A stretch of DNA of 64,000 nt from Novakomyces olei (taxonomy: Eukaryota > Ascomycota > Novakomycetes > Novakomycetales > Novakomycetaceae): assembly GCA_016906335.1 (NCBI GenBank), contig JADEYG010000004.1:967001-1031000 (forward strand), written 5' to 3'. The translations under genes were made by a program, and so were the position numbers. This document shows positions 1-10,720 of the stretch, piece by piece; the first letter of the stretch is position 1, and each line of letters begins with the position of its first letter. The notes beneath the pieces are model-generated. The model did not search any database. It was given only the letters and a program-made list of their open reading frames with translations, and was not told the DNA's origin.

Positions 1-1
1 C

Positions 2-205
2 CAATATGCCTGTGCATTTAGTGTGCAGCAAGTGGCAGCAAAAGAGTCGGCTCTCACAGTGCAAATAGTACTGACTCTGCGTAAAGCAGCGAGTCTGCTT
101 ATAAGCGCATACATTTTTGGGAACAAGCTGCAGTGGCCTGCGTGGCTCGGGTCGGCAATGGTGTTTGCCGGTGGGCTATGCTACTCTCTACAGCCAGCCT
201 TATAA
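2..205 (+). CDS. UDP-GlcNAc-type nucleotide-sugar transporter, 3' end only
   Basis: The frame is open from the window edge and ends at TAA 203-205; about 67 C-terminal residues are visible. The segment around ALTVQIVLTLRKAASLL followed by a glycine-rich hydrophobic helix (WLGSAMVFAGGLCYSL) matches the last two membrane helices of the SLC35B4/Yea4 family of UDP-N-acetylglucosamine transporters, which read S/A-LTVT-LV-TLRK. The role inferred from the family is import of UDP-sugar into ER or Golgi lumen for chitin or glycan synthesis. The gene continues left of the window, so the start and the other helices are unseen. A UDP-galactose (Hut1-type) transporter is the main alternative. Confidence 0.6.
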   Translation, partial: QYACAFSVQQVAAKESALTVQIVLTLRKAASLLISAYIFGNKLQWPAWLGSAMVFAGGLCYSLQPAL

Positions 206-403
206 ATCCAAGACTGGCGGTATGAATATATGAGAATAAATTTGGAAAAATGAGGCACTACATAGATTATGAATACGATCTAGATTATGAATAGAATATA
301 TATAAATTGATGTATAATGAATTTATTTCCTTTTTTCTTCTAATCAAAACAACGTTGTATTGGCTAGCGCACTCTAGGCAGCAGGTAGAGGCAGCTGCCC
401 TGC

Positions 404-1735
404 TCACGCATCAAATTTTGGGGGAAAGAATCCATGGCGGCCAAACCATTTGCCCTTCAAGAAACGGGTAAAGTATACCCAAGGGAAGAAATCTTTCTTT
501 AGCTCATAAGCAAGCCAAGACGGTTTTCCCTGGTCAAAAAACTGGGCAAAACTCTCATCGACAACGCCATTGTACTTGAACTCGGCCAGGATCAGTTTGC
601 CATAGCCCACCAGGATGGGGCAGGAAGTATACCCATCGTAGAAAACGTTTGCCGGTTTCTTTTCCGTAACAACACGGTAAAAATTATGAACAAAAATGGG
701 TGTCTGCGACATAATAGCGGCGGCAGTTTTGCTTGTCGGCAGACTGGAAGAGTCTCCCAAGGACCAAACGTTTGCGTACTTACTACTCTGCATTGTGCCC
801 TTATCAACAGCAACAAATCCCGCTTCATCGGCCAGTTTACTCTTTGCAATGAAGGGGTAAGCATTCATAGGCGGTACAGCATGAAGAAAGTCGTACTCGA
901 CTACACTTTCGCTTCCATCTGCCTCTTTAAAAGTCGCCTTTTTGTTGGGTCCGTCTACAGCCGTGAGCACGCTCTTGTAGTGCACGTCTACTCCACGCTC
1001 TTTGCTCAAATTTTCCAGTACTTTAGAGTATTTTGCAACACCAAACATACCGGGCAAGTTTGTATGGAACTCGACCCGAGCAGGAGTGCCTTTGCCCCGC
1101 CAGTAGTCTTCAGCCATCCACATAATCTTTTGTGGCGCTCCAGCACATTTAATAGGCCCAGCGGGCTGAGTAAAAACGGCGCGCCCACCACGGAAGGCTT
1201 CAATGGCCGGGAAGACTTTGTCGCACGCATCGTAGGTGTATATACTATGAGCGGCTCCAGAGGCCAATGCTTCAGGCAATCCTTTAACTGCCTGCGGGCT
1301 TACTTGCAGACCGGCGCATACAACAAGATTGTCATACGTCAGCCGCGATCCATCGGCAATTTCTACCGTATTCGCATCCGGGTCAAGGCGCACTACATTC
1401 TCCTGCACGTGATCGACTCCCTCCGGAACAATGTCCGCGATACGCCGGCGCAAGTCCGATTTGTCTGCCAGTCCGGCGCCGACAAGCGTCCATCCGGGCT
1501 GATAATTGTGGTACTCGGCCCCGTCGACGATCGCCACACTCCCGGATTTGAGGGGAGACGGGCTTTTGGCATAGCGCTGGAGCAATTGCTGGGAGACATT
1601 AATACCAGCTGTGCCTGCGCCCACAATAAGAATTGGGAAATGACGGTCTTTTTTGGCCGCCGCTGCCGCTGACGTCGTTGAAGACGACGCGAAACGCGTG
1701 GCGCAAGTGGTAAAGGATCTGACAGACCCGAGCAT
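404..1735 (-). CDS. hmt2: sulfide:quinone oxidoreductase, mitochondrial (Hmt2/SQOR type)
   Basis: Single-exon flavoprotein that oxidises sulfide and passes electrons to ubiquinone at the inner mitochondrial membrane; in fission yeast Hmt2 also gives cadmium tolerance. The Rossmann FAD motif VGAGTAG lies near residues 56-62 of the longest frame. Conserved cysteines occur in VVCAG, in GPIKCAGAPQK and in YTSCPILVGYGK, the last two matching the catalytic pair of SQOR. An ATG at 1789 would add 18 acidic, proline-bearing residues; I prefer the ATG at 1735, because it opens directly on a Ser/Thr/Arg/Ala-rich presequence. No intron is seen. S. cerevisiae lacks this gene. The 3' end lies 198 bp from the converging transporter gene. 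Confidence 0.93.
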   Translation of the reverse strand: MLGSVRSFTTCATRFASSSTTSAAAAAKKDRHFPILIVGAGTAGINVSQQLLQRYAKSPSPLKSGSVAIVDGAEYHNYQPGWTLVGAGLADKSDLRRRIADIVPEGVDHVQENVVRLDPDANTVEIADGSRLTYDNLVVCAGLQVSPQAVKGLPEALASGAAHSIYTYDACDKVFPAIEAFRGGRAVFTQPAGPIKCAGAPQKIMWMAEDYWRGKGTPARVEFHTNLPGMFGVAKYSKVLENLSKERGVDVHYKSVLTAVDGPNKKATFKEADGSESVVEYDFLHAVPPMNAYPFIAKSKLADEAGFVAVDKGTMQSSKYANVWSLGDSSSLPTSKTAAAIMSQTPIFVHNFYRVVTEKKPANVFYDGYTSCPILVGYGKLILAEFKYNGVVDESFAQFFDQGKPSWLAYELKKDFFPWVYFTRFLKGKWFGRHGFFPPKFDA

Positions 1736-1789
1736 TTTCCGGTTTAATGGGTGACCAGGATCTATTTTTTCAGGCAAGGCACCATACAA

Positions 1790-2203
1790 AATTAGTTGCT
1801 AATACCAATATTACAATTTAAATTAATATAATATAATATAATATAATATAATATAATATAATATAATATAATATAATATAATATAATATAATATAATATA
1901 ATATAATATAATATAATATAATATAATATAATAAATTGGTTACTCTTATTTTTTATTTTACGAATGCCATATCATTGCCGTACAACGGGTCAAAGATATT
2001 AAAACTACAAATCGTTTCAGTACGCTTAGCTGTTCACCCCCTTACGATTATCGTGACCACAGTACTATCTAAATAGCTAAACGTTGACGGCTGCATTTAT
2101 CCCTTTGCACAAGAATAGCACGCATAGTGCCGTACACATGCTATACTCGGGCTGTGTTACGCCTGCAATAAACTGCATTCACACAGCGCTCGATCAATTT
2201 TAT
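1790..2203. other. intergenic stretch, mostly a pentanucleotide microsatellite
   Basis: This stretch separates the start of the SQOR gene from the 3' end of RNA1. Apart from the ATAAT tract it holds only AT-rich sequence; it must contain the SQOR promoter and the RNA1 3'UTR. Confidence 0.7.
1825..1934. repeat. (ATAAT)n microsatellite, about 22 units
   Basis: Uninterrupted 5-bp repeat directly upstream of the SQOR gene. Its perfect state suggests recent expansion and likely length variation between strains. Confidence 0.95.
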
Positions 2204-3720
2204 CTAGTCCAGTTTTACTTCCCGACTGAACTCGTCTGCTAGCGCATCGGCCTGAGCTTCGACTTTGCGTCGCTCTGCCTCGCTTTTATTCTTTCCATCA
2301 TCTTCTTGTTGCCCTGAAAATTCTATCCTTTCCAGTTCGTCATTGCTACTCTCATCTCCCCCCTCTCCCTCCTCTTCTTCTTCCTCCTCATCCTCCTCAT
2401 CACTCAATTCTTCTAAATCATCCAAGTCATCAATCTCTCCTCCACGGTAATCAAAGACAGATCTGATCTGGTCCAAAGCCTCGTCTTCGTCGGAAAAACG
2501 GTTACCGTTCAGTTCAAGCAGCCGCAGCCCCGGTAGTACATCAGCGGCACTGCCTAAAGCCGCAGACAAAGCGGCCAATCCATCTTGCTCTAGTTCGTTG
2601 TATTGCAACTTTAGGACTCGCAGTGATCTATTCTTGCCTCCACCAAGTGCCTCGACTACAGCTCGAGATCCACGAGCACCGAGCAAGCAGTCAGACACAC
2701 CGAGTTCCAAAAGCTCCGTCCATGAATCCACACAGCCGGCCAATTGAGCTGCTCCACGATGGGTAAACGTGTTGTCTTGTAAATCCAAGATTTGCAAAAA
2801 AGTACATGCCGAAAGGCCATCACGTAGTAGAGCTTCAATTCCCGCGGGTCTGATACCGTTTTGTACCATACGGACAGTACGTAAAGAAGGAGAATGTGCA
2901 GATAATGCTTGAGCCCAGGCGGCCATTGATCCATCTTCGAGCCGATTTCTCCCGCATACTATTGTCTCCAGCATGCTATTTTGGGAGCCCTTTTTCTTTT
3001 GAGCAAGCTCCTCAAGTGCCCGAGCTATTTTACTTCCCGCTTGAGGGCCGAGTCCGTTATTTTGCAGGTATAAATGTCTCAGGGGAACATGCTGGCCCAA
3101 AAACTTGATCAAAGGCTCCTGCGCAGTAGGACCAAAAGCGTTATCACTCAGGTCTACGGTATGAAGGTTCGGGAGTTGTAGTAATGCAGTTAAAAGCGCG
3201 TCTAGAGCATCGGGGATTTCATTTGCTAACCGTCCTGTGAATATGTCTCCAAGACGAGCCGCCTACCGTTAGCTCTGGACACAAACGAAATAAATTGGTT
3301 TTTCTGTATAGCAATGAGACGGAGGCAGTGTCGATTACGACATACACAAAGTAGCGTAATCATACTCATGCAGAGACAAAAGGCGTATAAGCACACAACA
3401 AAGACGACAGAGGAGCAGCACGAAAAAGATCAAAAGTGCCATGGCTCTCGCAGGATCTTGCTTACCTCTAAATGCTTCAGCTGCGAAATTTCTTTTGCTA
3501 AAGCCTTGGCAGCATCGATGCCGATTGTGTTTCCACTTAAACGTATTTCTTGAAGATCTTCACGGCCACGTTTCAGCTCTTCACAGATCTCATGAACATC
3601 TTCCGCAGTGTCGTATTTTGCTCCTACAGTCTTGATAGAGTACGACTTTTTGCTCGACGCCAGCTGTTCTTGAGCGCTCGACGTTGCGGCTTCTGCCGTT
3701 GTCGCCATACTCTCTCGCAA
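2204..3720 (-). CDS. RNA1: Ran GTPase-activating protein (RanGAP)
   Basis: Cytosolic GAP for Ran/Gsp1, essential for nucleocytoplasmic transport. Exons in coding order: 3466-3720 and 2204-3262 (437 aa). The protein is a run of leucine-rich repeats with the family signatures [45 protein letters not shown] and [10 protein letters not shown], then [12 protein letters not shown] and a long Asp/Glu tail, exactly as in fission yeast Rna1. The exon 1 sequence ([14 protein letters not shown]) supplies the N-terminal repeat. The 203-nt intron starts GTAAGC and ends GCTAACGGTAG, so the branch site lies right next to the acceptor. Start codon 3720 is followed in frame by ATG 3708; either is possible. 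Its head faces COX17 across 214 bp. Confidence 0.95.
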
Positions 3721-3819
3721 CTCTGCCTCGTGATTCGTAAGGCAGAAATAGAATAAAAATAATCGAGTGGACTTATTGTAGTATATAAATCTAACAAGGA
3801 TTGTATTAGTTTATTCGTT

Positions 3820-3880
3820 TATTATTTATTATTTATTATTTATTATTTATTATTTATTATTTATTATTTATCATCTATCA
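3820..3880. repeat. (TTTATTA)n repeat between RNA1 and COX17
   Basis: About seven copies of a 7-bp AT unit lie in the short divergent promoter region shared by RNA1 and COX17. Confidence 0.85.
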
Positions 3881-3934
3881 TTATGTATTACAAATTATAA
3901 TAAACTCCAGATCGTCAACATCAACGAGACCAAG

Positions 3935-4219
3935 ATGCCCTTAATCACAGGTGATTCTGTCTTGGGCGACTATGATCCGGCGACAGTTGAAGTCGCTGTG
4001 GTCGAATGGCCGGCTGATCGCAGTCGGCCAAAGCCGTGCTGCGCTTGTCCGGAAACAAAAAAGGCGCGAGACGATTGCATGCTGGAATCACCGGACGGAG
4101 CGATAGCCTGCCGTGATCTTATTCTTGCCCATCGACGGTATAATTCCGATACTTAATTTGTATTAGAGGTACAGGAGCTAATTTCAAGATGCATGGCAAG
4201 CTTTGGTTATCGGATTTAG
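3935..4219 (+). CDS. COX17: mitochondrial copper chaperone Cox17
   Basis: Delivers Cu(I) in the intermembrane space to Sco1 and Cox11 for cytochrome c oxidase assembly. Exons 3935-4137 and 4189-4219 (77 aa). [17 protein letters not shown] gives the copper-binding CC pair and the first CX9C. Read unspliced, the frame loses the last cysteine. Removing a 51-nt intron (GTATAA ... GCTAATTTCAAG) joins [10 protein letters not shown] to CMASFGYRI and restores the second CX9C with exact spacing, plus the family C-terminal CM..G(F/Y)G(F/Y)-like end. The acceptor is AAG rather than CAG or TAG. The motif match is strong; only the precise junction is inferred. Confidence 0.9.
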
Positions 4220-5116
4220 CATAAGCCTTTTCAAAATTAGACGAGCAGTTTCATGGATTTGTCAAGGGTAAGCTTAGCCAATGAATGAATGTATGCTTAT
4301 ATAGTGCTTACAATGTAGACGGGACCGTTTATGAACAGTCTTCAAACTCTCATGTCAAACATACCTCATCACTCTTCGTGGCCGGTAATGGGAATCCTGC
4401 GGCATTTTAAACAGATGAATCAGGTACCCTTGAGCAAAAGGTTATGATACAAACACCGATTAAATCTGAATAGGCACAATGATCAAAGGATTAATAAATA
4501 ATAATGATACTTGGTACTTGCAATGGCTTTACCCGCTATATCGGACAGTGTGAGTATTACACTACCGGCTGTGGCCAGTCTTTTATTTGACAGAGTAGAA
4601 TTATAGAATGATACACAGCACGCAATTAATTAAACAACAAAAAGCAATGATCAAATTTTCGGTAACAAGAGGCTGTCCCAAAATACGACGCCCTCGCGCT
4701 TCCAGAGCAAACATCACCATTATTTCATAAACAAAAAAATAAAAGTAATATATAAAGATATCAAATAAACTAAACCCTAATGTTCTTTAAATCCAAACAC
4801 TTTCATTCCTTTCATCGCTAGCCATCCATCGTCTGCACTGCCCACTAGACGCTCCCGGAGTTCGAATTTTTCCCAATTCGAATTTTTTCCGGGTTCGAAT
4901 TTCCCCTAGCCCTATCCCTCTTCACAAAAAAATAGATCAAAAGGAGGTATTGACCTTGCGCCAAGAAACTTTCACAATACTTTTAAACTATATGTTTTCT
5001 AAAAAAAAAATAAAAAATAAAAAAATAACAAATAAAAAACAAAAAAATAAATAAATAGAATTAATTTTCTTTTTCTTCAACTTCCTTCCCGCTCAGCAAG
5101 CCCAACTTCATCCCGT
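4220..5116. other. 897-bp intergenic stretch, no gene recognised
   Basis: Lies between the 3' ends of COX17 and LRG1. It holds three spaced copies of TTCGAATTT around 4859-4902, a TAAACCCTAATG telobox-like motif near 4772, and an A-rich tract 5000-5060. No reading frame or tRNA fold could be supported. Confidence 0.6.
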
Positions 5117-8100
5117 CTATCCCTGCTTAGGCAGTTCGGGCGATGTATAATCATCCTTCAACTTGTGCTCCGTTCGAAGAGCCCATCGTTGAGCCTCTTG
5201 CGTGTTGACTCGCTGAGCAGGTCGCGGCCGTTCTGCTTTTGATCTGGTCGCAGGAGATTCATGGACCAGTCCGGTATTACCACTACTGGCACCGGAAGAC
5301 GATTTACTAAGGACTCTGCCATTGGCATCATACCCCTCCTCCGTACTGCCAGGCCCTGCTCCAATAGTCCCTCCTCCATACTGAGCCAAAAGCTCTTCGC
5401 ATTTCCGTACAAGTTCCTTGGGTGAAAGTTCCGATAGAGTGGACAAGAGCGAAGAGTCCTGTAGAATGATTGCAATATCAGCCGGAACCATACAGAATTC
5501 GCTGTTGTACTCTAGCAGAGCATGAACGGCTTCAATGGCGAGAAAACTATCGTCTTTGCCGTAATCCTGGTCCTTTTTAAACAAGATATTTGGAGCCATT
5601 ACAGTGGCAATATTATGCAGATCCATTTTGCTGCCGGACGATTGCCCTACCTCTGAGAAGCTTGCTGCCCAGAGCAAGAAATTAAACAAGACTTCCATAG
5701 TATCCCTGTGGCACTTTGGCAGTAGACAGCAGGTCAGGTGAAGCAGCCTGAGCTGTGCTTGTTCATCCTCCATAGTAGCAGACAGAATCCAAATCTTGTA
5801 GAGCTTGAACGTCAGGAGAGGATCCGGGAGAGCCCGAAGAAACTTTTTCAAAAGTGCTGCTAATTGCACAGGCGTTTCATTTTCAAAACTGACCTGCTGC
5901 GGGTTCCGATCCAGCCGCTCCGAGAGCTCACGGAGCCGCCTTATATTGCCATTCTTACGGAAAACACCCTCTACGGACATGTCCTTCTGTCGCATTGCAT
6001 TGAGCACGTCTTCAATAAAACTCGGGATTGGCAGGTTGCCCGAGGTAAGGCCCTGAGCAGATTCAGTAGAGTCTCTTTCGACCAAGACTTCCAGGGACAC
6101 ACCAAAAGTATTGGCTGCGCTTTTCTTTACACCATCCTTCTTGTCTGCCGCTGTTTTGCCCTTCAAAGCTTTACCAAACTTTTCCCAAAATCCGCCCTTG
6201 CGCACTTCTATCATGTCCAATAAATCTTCAATGGAAAACTTGTCTTTTACAAGCGGCTGTATCAATACTACTGCAATATGTCGAACAATAAGCATCTCTA
6301 GTGCCGATAACTCTGACAGGTACCGTGTACGTGGCTGATTGTAGGCCGCATGCAGCCCGGAAGAGCCTTCATCGTCGCCCACACTGCGAAGATTGCTTTG
6401 CCTCTGCTCATCAGCTATCGTACCGTCAGCAACGACACTGTCGCCATTATCCTCTGCGAATACATCTCTAGATCTGTTGCAAACAGCTTCGTCCTGCGCA
6501 TGGTTCTCGCTCGAAAGTCGGTGCGAGGGAACTCCGTGGGTTCTTGCGTGCTCAGACGAGAGCATCCTCGAACTCCGCATGTGCTGGTAAGCATTCGGCC
6601 TGTACTCCCGGTCTTGCCGCTCGTTCAGCAGTTTCGGGATATCATCAAGCGTTAGAAACCGGTCTGTTGACCTCGACTGAGGAAGGCGTCGGCCAGAAGT
6701 GAAAGATGTAGCACTAGCAAACGCACTAGCATCAGTACTAATAGTTGCATTAGCAATAGTATTATTAGTATTAATTATTCTCGTGCCAGTGGTGTTGCTG
6801 TTGCTGACATCACTTGCGACAGGAAGCCTCCGCTGTGTCGGTGAGACAAAGCTTTGCTTTCCTTCCTGCACAGGATCGTTACGGACCAGCCGTATATCTC
6901 CAGCCTGAGGAGGCTCTTTCCTCGCCGATGACTGACCTAGAGCGTCATGCTTTTTGGCTGTATCAACACGAAGCTTTTTCATCTCCTGCAGAGCATGCAT
7001 ATAATTCTTTTTCGTCGTATGTTCCACATCAAACGACTTTGACCGAGAATTCGACCGTTGCGGTCCGGATTTGGCCAGATTGATGTTGGTACTGGGTTTG
7101 TTGGTGATATTGTTGTTGATGTTGTTTTCGTTGTTATAATCATTCTTGCTATTTCCCTGATTCGAGGCTGAAGTATAAGAGGCTGGCGGACGTACTTGCT
7201 CTGCTGTGTGAGGTAATAAAGGACCTTCCTTCAGCATCTGATACAGTCGAACAAGAGCCACAGACAACAGGAAAATATACTGACCAAGTTTAGTTACAGG
7301 AACAAACTCCTGGAATGTCAATTCGTGCTGCTGAATAGCGCCTGCATTGTTTGCTGATAAATGATGATTACAACGGACACAATTGCCACGAGTGTCCCAG
7401 CGTGCATTCGCTACTTGCCGCCTTAGAAACACGTGGCAAGTTGCACACTCGAGGCACCCGTAATGGGCTCTTTTACTGGCAAAATTGGGCTGTTTGCCAT
7501 CCCCAGCAGCAGCTGAGACTGTAGCCACACACTGATCTTCCACAAGTCTCTTACAGACTGCACACGTATCCATTTCGGCATCAACGCTTTGGTTCAAATC
7601 AAGGCCTGCTCCATCAGCCAGTCTGGCACCAGTGCGGTTTGTACCGGTGGACTTGCTGTTGGTCCGTCGATGGAAATGATCTAAATGGCCCAAGAACTTT
7701 TTAAGCGCAGTGCTATCGCCAAACTCCCGTTCTGCACGAAGAGCCGAAGTCAACGCTGTTCGGATAAGCAGTTTGAGATAATGAGCAAGACCAGTAACGA
7801 GGGACAATAGTTCTTGACTCATTCCCGTCCTGCGCTCACCCAGACTAACTCCATTGTGCTGTGATTGAGCTATTAAATCAAAGAAAGCCACTACTTTGCG
7901 ACATAGCAATTTAGCCTCCCGGCCATAGTTTATCTGGCCTTTTCCCAGGCCTGCATTATTGGAGGCCTGGCTGCCCGCATCATTGCCCTTGCTTTCATCC
8001 GACGCAGCTGCCTGTTTAACAGCTGCATCGATAAAGATTTTGTCTATCTGATCAATGGCTTCAAAGAGCACTTGAACGTGAGCAATAAACCTTCGTGACC

Positions 8101-9187
8101 CATGTATTCCATCGACTAGAGCTCCGTTGGACACGTGCAGAAGCATATCCGAGATACAGGCAGCCGAGGACTCTTCAAACGTAGAGAGCACAGACCAGAT
8201 ACGGAATACTTTGTCTTCTGACTGCTTTGCCACGCGCTTGAAGTCCTCAGCAGTTAGTGTCTCCGGTCGGAACCTTGTGCCCTCGTACTGACTGCACAAG
8301 TCCTTGCTGCCCGACGGTTCGTGACTGGAAAGCTTAACGTTCCAGAACTTTTGGATCATATAGCACTCTGGGTGCCAGTACAGTTTCTGTCCGTTTCGCA
8401 TTATTTCTACAAACTGCTTTAATATGGGGATTTCACAGCCGCTACACCGCAGGGCAAACATTGTGGAATAATGATAATGGCAATACACCTGCCCTTCATG
8501 CTCATAGTAGCTGTCGTGCGGGCCAAACACAGTTGGGCATATCGAACACGTAAAATGCTCAATATGGTACTTGCGATTAAGAGCAGTAATGTAGCTGCCA
8601 CGTAAAGCTTTCCCGCACTTGTCGCACAAAAGATTTAGCCGCCGAAAATAGTCTGTTTCGCAAAGTGATAGCTGCTTTGAACTATCTGAAGGATCGGCCA
8701 CAGGGAAAAACCGGTTAGCCACGACTTTTCCACAATCAAAGCACCTCAAGCATTCGAGATGAAAGGTATCATTGAGCGCTCGTACAAATTGACCGCTAAG
8801 TTTCTTGTTGCAGCTTGCACAGTAGCGGACTGTAGTTGATCGCTTTGGACCAGGCTCCGAGTCTTTTCCAGCTCCAGGGAGTTTTGTAATGTTTCCGACA
8901 GACTCGGTGCTCGTATTGCTCGCTTTAGACGCGTGATGATGAGCATTCTCTTGATCAACGGAGTTCACTCCCGAATTTGACCCGTAAAAGTGGGCAGCTG
9001 AAGAGTTTGAAGCGGGGGTATCTGTATAACGGTCCGATTTCGTGGGTGAGCCGCCTCCTTCTCCATTTTGCTGAGGTGAAGCATTTGCAGTAACAAGAGA
9101 AAAAGTGTTGCTGTTTACAGTCGGCAGTTTTCGTCCCACTGCAGCAAGACTTTTGCGGAACTTTCCCCGGTCAATGACCGAACTCAT
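5117..9187 (-). CDS. LRG1: LIM-domain Rho GTPase-activating protein (Lrg1 type)
   Basis: Large cytosolic regulator, 1356 aa in one exon. Two canonical LIM zinc fingers lie at about residues 123-185 (CASCNKKLSGQF...) and 188-245 (CDKCGKALRGSY...), with a third partial LIM at about 248-290. A further Cys pair region (CAVCKRLVEDQC ... CVRCNHHL) follows. The C-terminal RhoGAP domain, about 1050-1240, contains the arginine finger context EGVFRKNG and LKKFLRALPDPLL and the MAPNILF block. This order matches S. cerevisiae Lrg1, a Rho1 GAP acting in cell-wall glucan synthesis and cell separation. Between the halves lies a low-complexity Asn/Ser/Thr linker. The Rga1/Rga2 Cdc42 GAPs are less likely because they have only two LIMs. 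Confidence 0.92.
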   Translation of the reverse strand: MSSVIDRGKFRKSLAAVGRKLPTVNSNTFSLVTANASPQQNGEGGGSPTKSDRYTDTPASNSSAAHFYGSNSGVNSVDQENAHHHASKASNTSTESVGNITKLPGAGKDSEPGPKRSTTVRYCASCNKKLSGQFVRALNDTFHLECLRCFDCGKVVANRFFPVADPSDSSKQLSLCETDYFRRLNLLCDKCGKALRGSYITALNRKYHIEHFTCSICPTVFGPHDSYYEHEGQVYCHYHYSTMFALRCSGCEIPILKQFVEIMRNGQKLYWHPECYMIQKFWNVKLSSHEPSGSKDLCSQYEGTRFRPETLTAEDFKRVAKQSEDKVFRIWSVLSTFEESSAACISDMLLHVSNGALVDGIHGSRRFIAHVQVLFEAIDQIDKIFIDAAVKQAAASDESKGNDAGSQASNNAGLGKGQINYGREAKLLCRKVVAFFDLIAQSQHNGVSLGERRTGMSQELLSLVTGLAHYLKLLIRTALTSALRAEREFGDSTALKKFLGHLDHFHRRTNSKSTGTNRTGARLADGAGLDLNQSVDAEMDTCAVCKRLVEDQCVATVSAAAGDGKQPNFASKRAHYGCLECATCHVFLRRQVANARWDTRGNCVRCNHHLSANNAGAIQQHELTFQEFVPVTKLGQYIFLLSVALVRLYQMLKEGPLLPHTAEQVRPPASYTSASNQGNSKNDYNNENNINNNITNKPSTNINLAKSGPQRSNSRSKSFDVEHTTKKNYMHALQEMKKLRVDTAKKHDALGQSSARKEPPQAGDIRLVRNDPVQEGKQSFVSPTQRRLPVASDVSNSNTTGTRIINTNNTIANATISTDASAFASATSFTSGRRLPQSRSTDRFLTLDDIPKLLNERQDREYRPNAYQHMRSSRMLSSEHARTHGVPSHRLSSENHAQDEAVCNRSRDVFAEDNGDSVVADGTIADEQRQSNLRSVGDDEGSSGLHAAYNQPRTRYLSELSALEMLIVRHIAVVLIQPLVKDKFSIEDLLDMIEVRKGGFWEKFGKALKGKTAADKKDGVKKSAANTFGVSLEVLVERDSTESAQGLTSGNLPIPSFIEDVLNAMRQKDMSVEGVFRKNGNIRRLRELSERLDRNPQQVSFENETPVQLAALLKKFLRALPDPLLTFKLYKIWILSATMEDEQAQLRLLHLTCCLLPKCHRDTMEVLFNFLLWAASFSEVGQSSGSKMDLHNIATVMAPNILFKKDQDYGKDDSFLAIEAVHALLEYNSEFCMVPADIAIILQDSSLLSTLSELSPKELVRKCEELLAQYGGGTIGAGPGSTEEGYDANGRVLSKSSSGASSGNTGLVHESPATRSKAERPRPAQRVNTQEAQRWALRTEHKLKDDYTSPELPKQG

Positions 9188-10104
9188 GAGTCGTGAGTAC
9201 CGCTACTCGAGTGTACGTTGCAGGTATCACAAGAATTTTTTTTTAAATCAAAAGACTGGAGTTGTTTTGTCAGGCTAAAGTTACATGAATACTATCATGC
9301 CGAAAAAATACAAGCAAACAAAAGGATATCAAATCAGGAGGCCCAGGTTTTAGAACTGCGCTCGATTTCGTCAGACTCGTTCGTCAGACTCGTTCGTCAG
9401 ACTCGCGCAGTAACGCAGTAACGCAGTAAACTGGTCGTAATGAGATGCAAAACTTTTAAAATTTAAAGCAAATTAGCATAAACCGATCTGAAACCTTGAA
9501 AGGATCGATCGAGCCCGTAGGATTTTGGATAGAGAAATAAAACGGTATATAGTGTTCTTGTCCTTGGCCTCTATGGCAAGTCGCGCGCTTGACGCACGGC
9601 AAAGTGCCCGAGGAGAAAAACGCGAAACTCGCGGCCTGTACGCGCGGACACTCCGTGCAAGGCAAGTCACGCTAGAAAGATTGTGCGACGAGAGCAATTA
9701 ATGCGAAATTGAACGCGAACAACTCAGTCTCGATGGATCTGTTTCGAAACAGTAAAAACGAGAGTAAGTGCACCAATGTGCCCCGGAAATTGACGCGTTT
9801 TTCAGCTCAAATTTAAAAGTCTACCAGATAAGAGCAACACAAGAATCCGCCTTTGCCTTCAGCTGACTTTAGCGAGGCGTTATCGCCACGCAAACGCAAA
9901 CCGCCGTCTCTGTTTTGGCACACAATCTGCGAAAGCACTTTGTATACAAAATAATTACAGTGTGATACCAAGTAAGATTCTGAGCCATGAGAGTTATTGT
10001 GCTTTTTTCTATTTAGACTAGTATTCTTTGTTTATGTAATAATATTGCAGGTTTTATACATTACTATGGGCAGTCGCAGTAATGGAAAAATCACACTGCA
10101 CATT
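9188..10104. other. long intergenic stretch upstream of LRG1
   Basis: About 900 bp that should carry the LRG1 promoter. At 9366-9430 there are tandem short repeats (CGTCAGACTCGTT three times, then ACGCAGTA three times). A short ATG frame at 9733 ends in a GTAAGT-like donor, but I could not extend it to a convincing gene. Confidence 0.5.
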
Positions 10105-10601
10105 TTATACTAATACCGCACGAAAATAGTCTTCTACTTTCCGCTCCACTTGCTTATGTAATTTAGGCACAATAGAAAGAGCGGCTCGTACAAGTAACGG
10201 ACGCGTCAGTTCGATAAGGTCGAGCGAATAGTACAAGAGCCGTTTTGCCTTCGCGTCAAGGCTAATAAGACAAGTATATGCAATTATTACTACACTTGCC
10301 AGTCGACTAGTCTCAGGGAAGCCTGTGCCAAGGTATAAAACAAATTGATCTTGAACTGTAATGCGCCGACCCAGGATACATCTCAGCTGGTTTGTTTAAT
10401 TGTTTATGTTTATATTTGCGTCTTTTCTAGTAGCAATTCGATTAGTCCCATTCAAACAGCAATTAATAGTCGACTAAATAAAGGAGACAAAAGATCTACA
10501 TGGTTTGAGATTCGTCAAACACTGGAACGATAATCAAATACGTAAAAGAGACTTGACGAATAATGAAACTGAAGAGTATTTGCCTTTAAATAGCGAATCA
10601 T
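10105..10601 (-). CDS. unrecognised protein, tentative two-exon model
   Basis: A 94-codon frame without ATG runs from 10386 to the TAA at 10105. It has a clear coding look, with helical Leu/Ile/Arg/Lys-rich stretches such as LLYYSLDLIELTRPLLV and a charged end KQVERKVEDYF. An upstream exon starting at ATG 10601 (MIRYLKANTLQFHYSSSLFY) can be joined by a GTATTT donor at 10541 and an ACCAG acceptor at 10387 in matching phase, giving about 113 aa. I do not recognise the family and propose no function. The first exon is the weaker half; the long exon could instead belong to a differently started gene. It lies just beyond the 3' end of TAF7. Confidence 0.33.
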
Positions 10602-10720
10602 TTAATACGAAAAGTAAAGGATTACAGTGCTACATGACAAATATATGGCAATTATACAACGTATACAATTAGAATGTAAATGCAGGTATCACTTTCCAAC
10701 TATGCACAACCCTTTGGCGC

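Noticed and set aside
686-1672. A 328-codon plus-strand frame opposite SQOR
   Set aside because: It mirrors the SQOR coding sequence, whose motifs are unambiguous; no independent coding signal.
4855-4905. tRNA-like GGGTTCGAATTTCC
   Set aside because: It looks like a T-arm, but no acceptor, D or anticodon arm can be folded around it; the TTCGAATTT motif repeats three times, a simple repeat instead.
9733-9960. Possible 5' exon MDLFRNSKNE followed by GTAAGT
   Set aside because: Three different acceptors lead into three frames, and none gives a recognisable or convincingly coding product.
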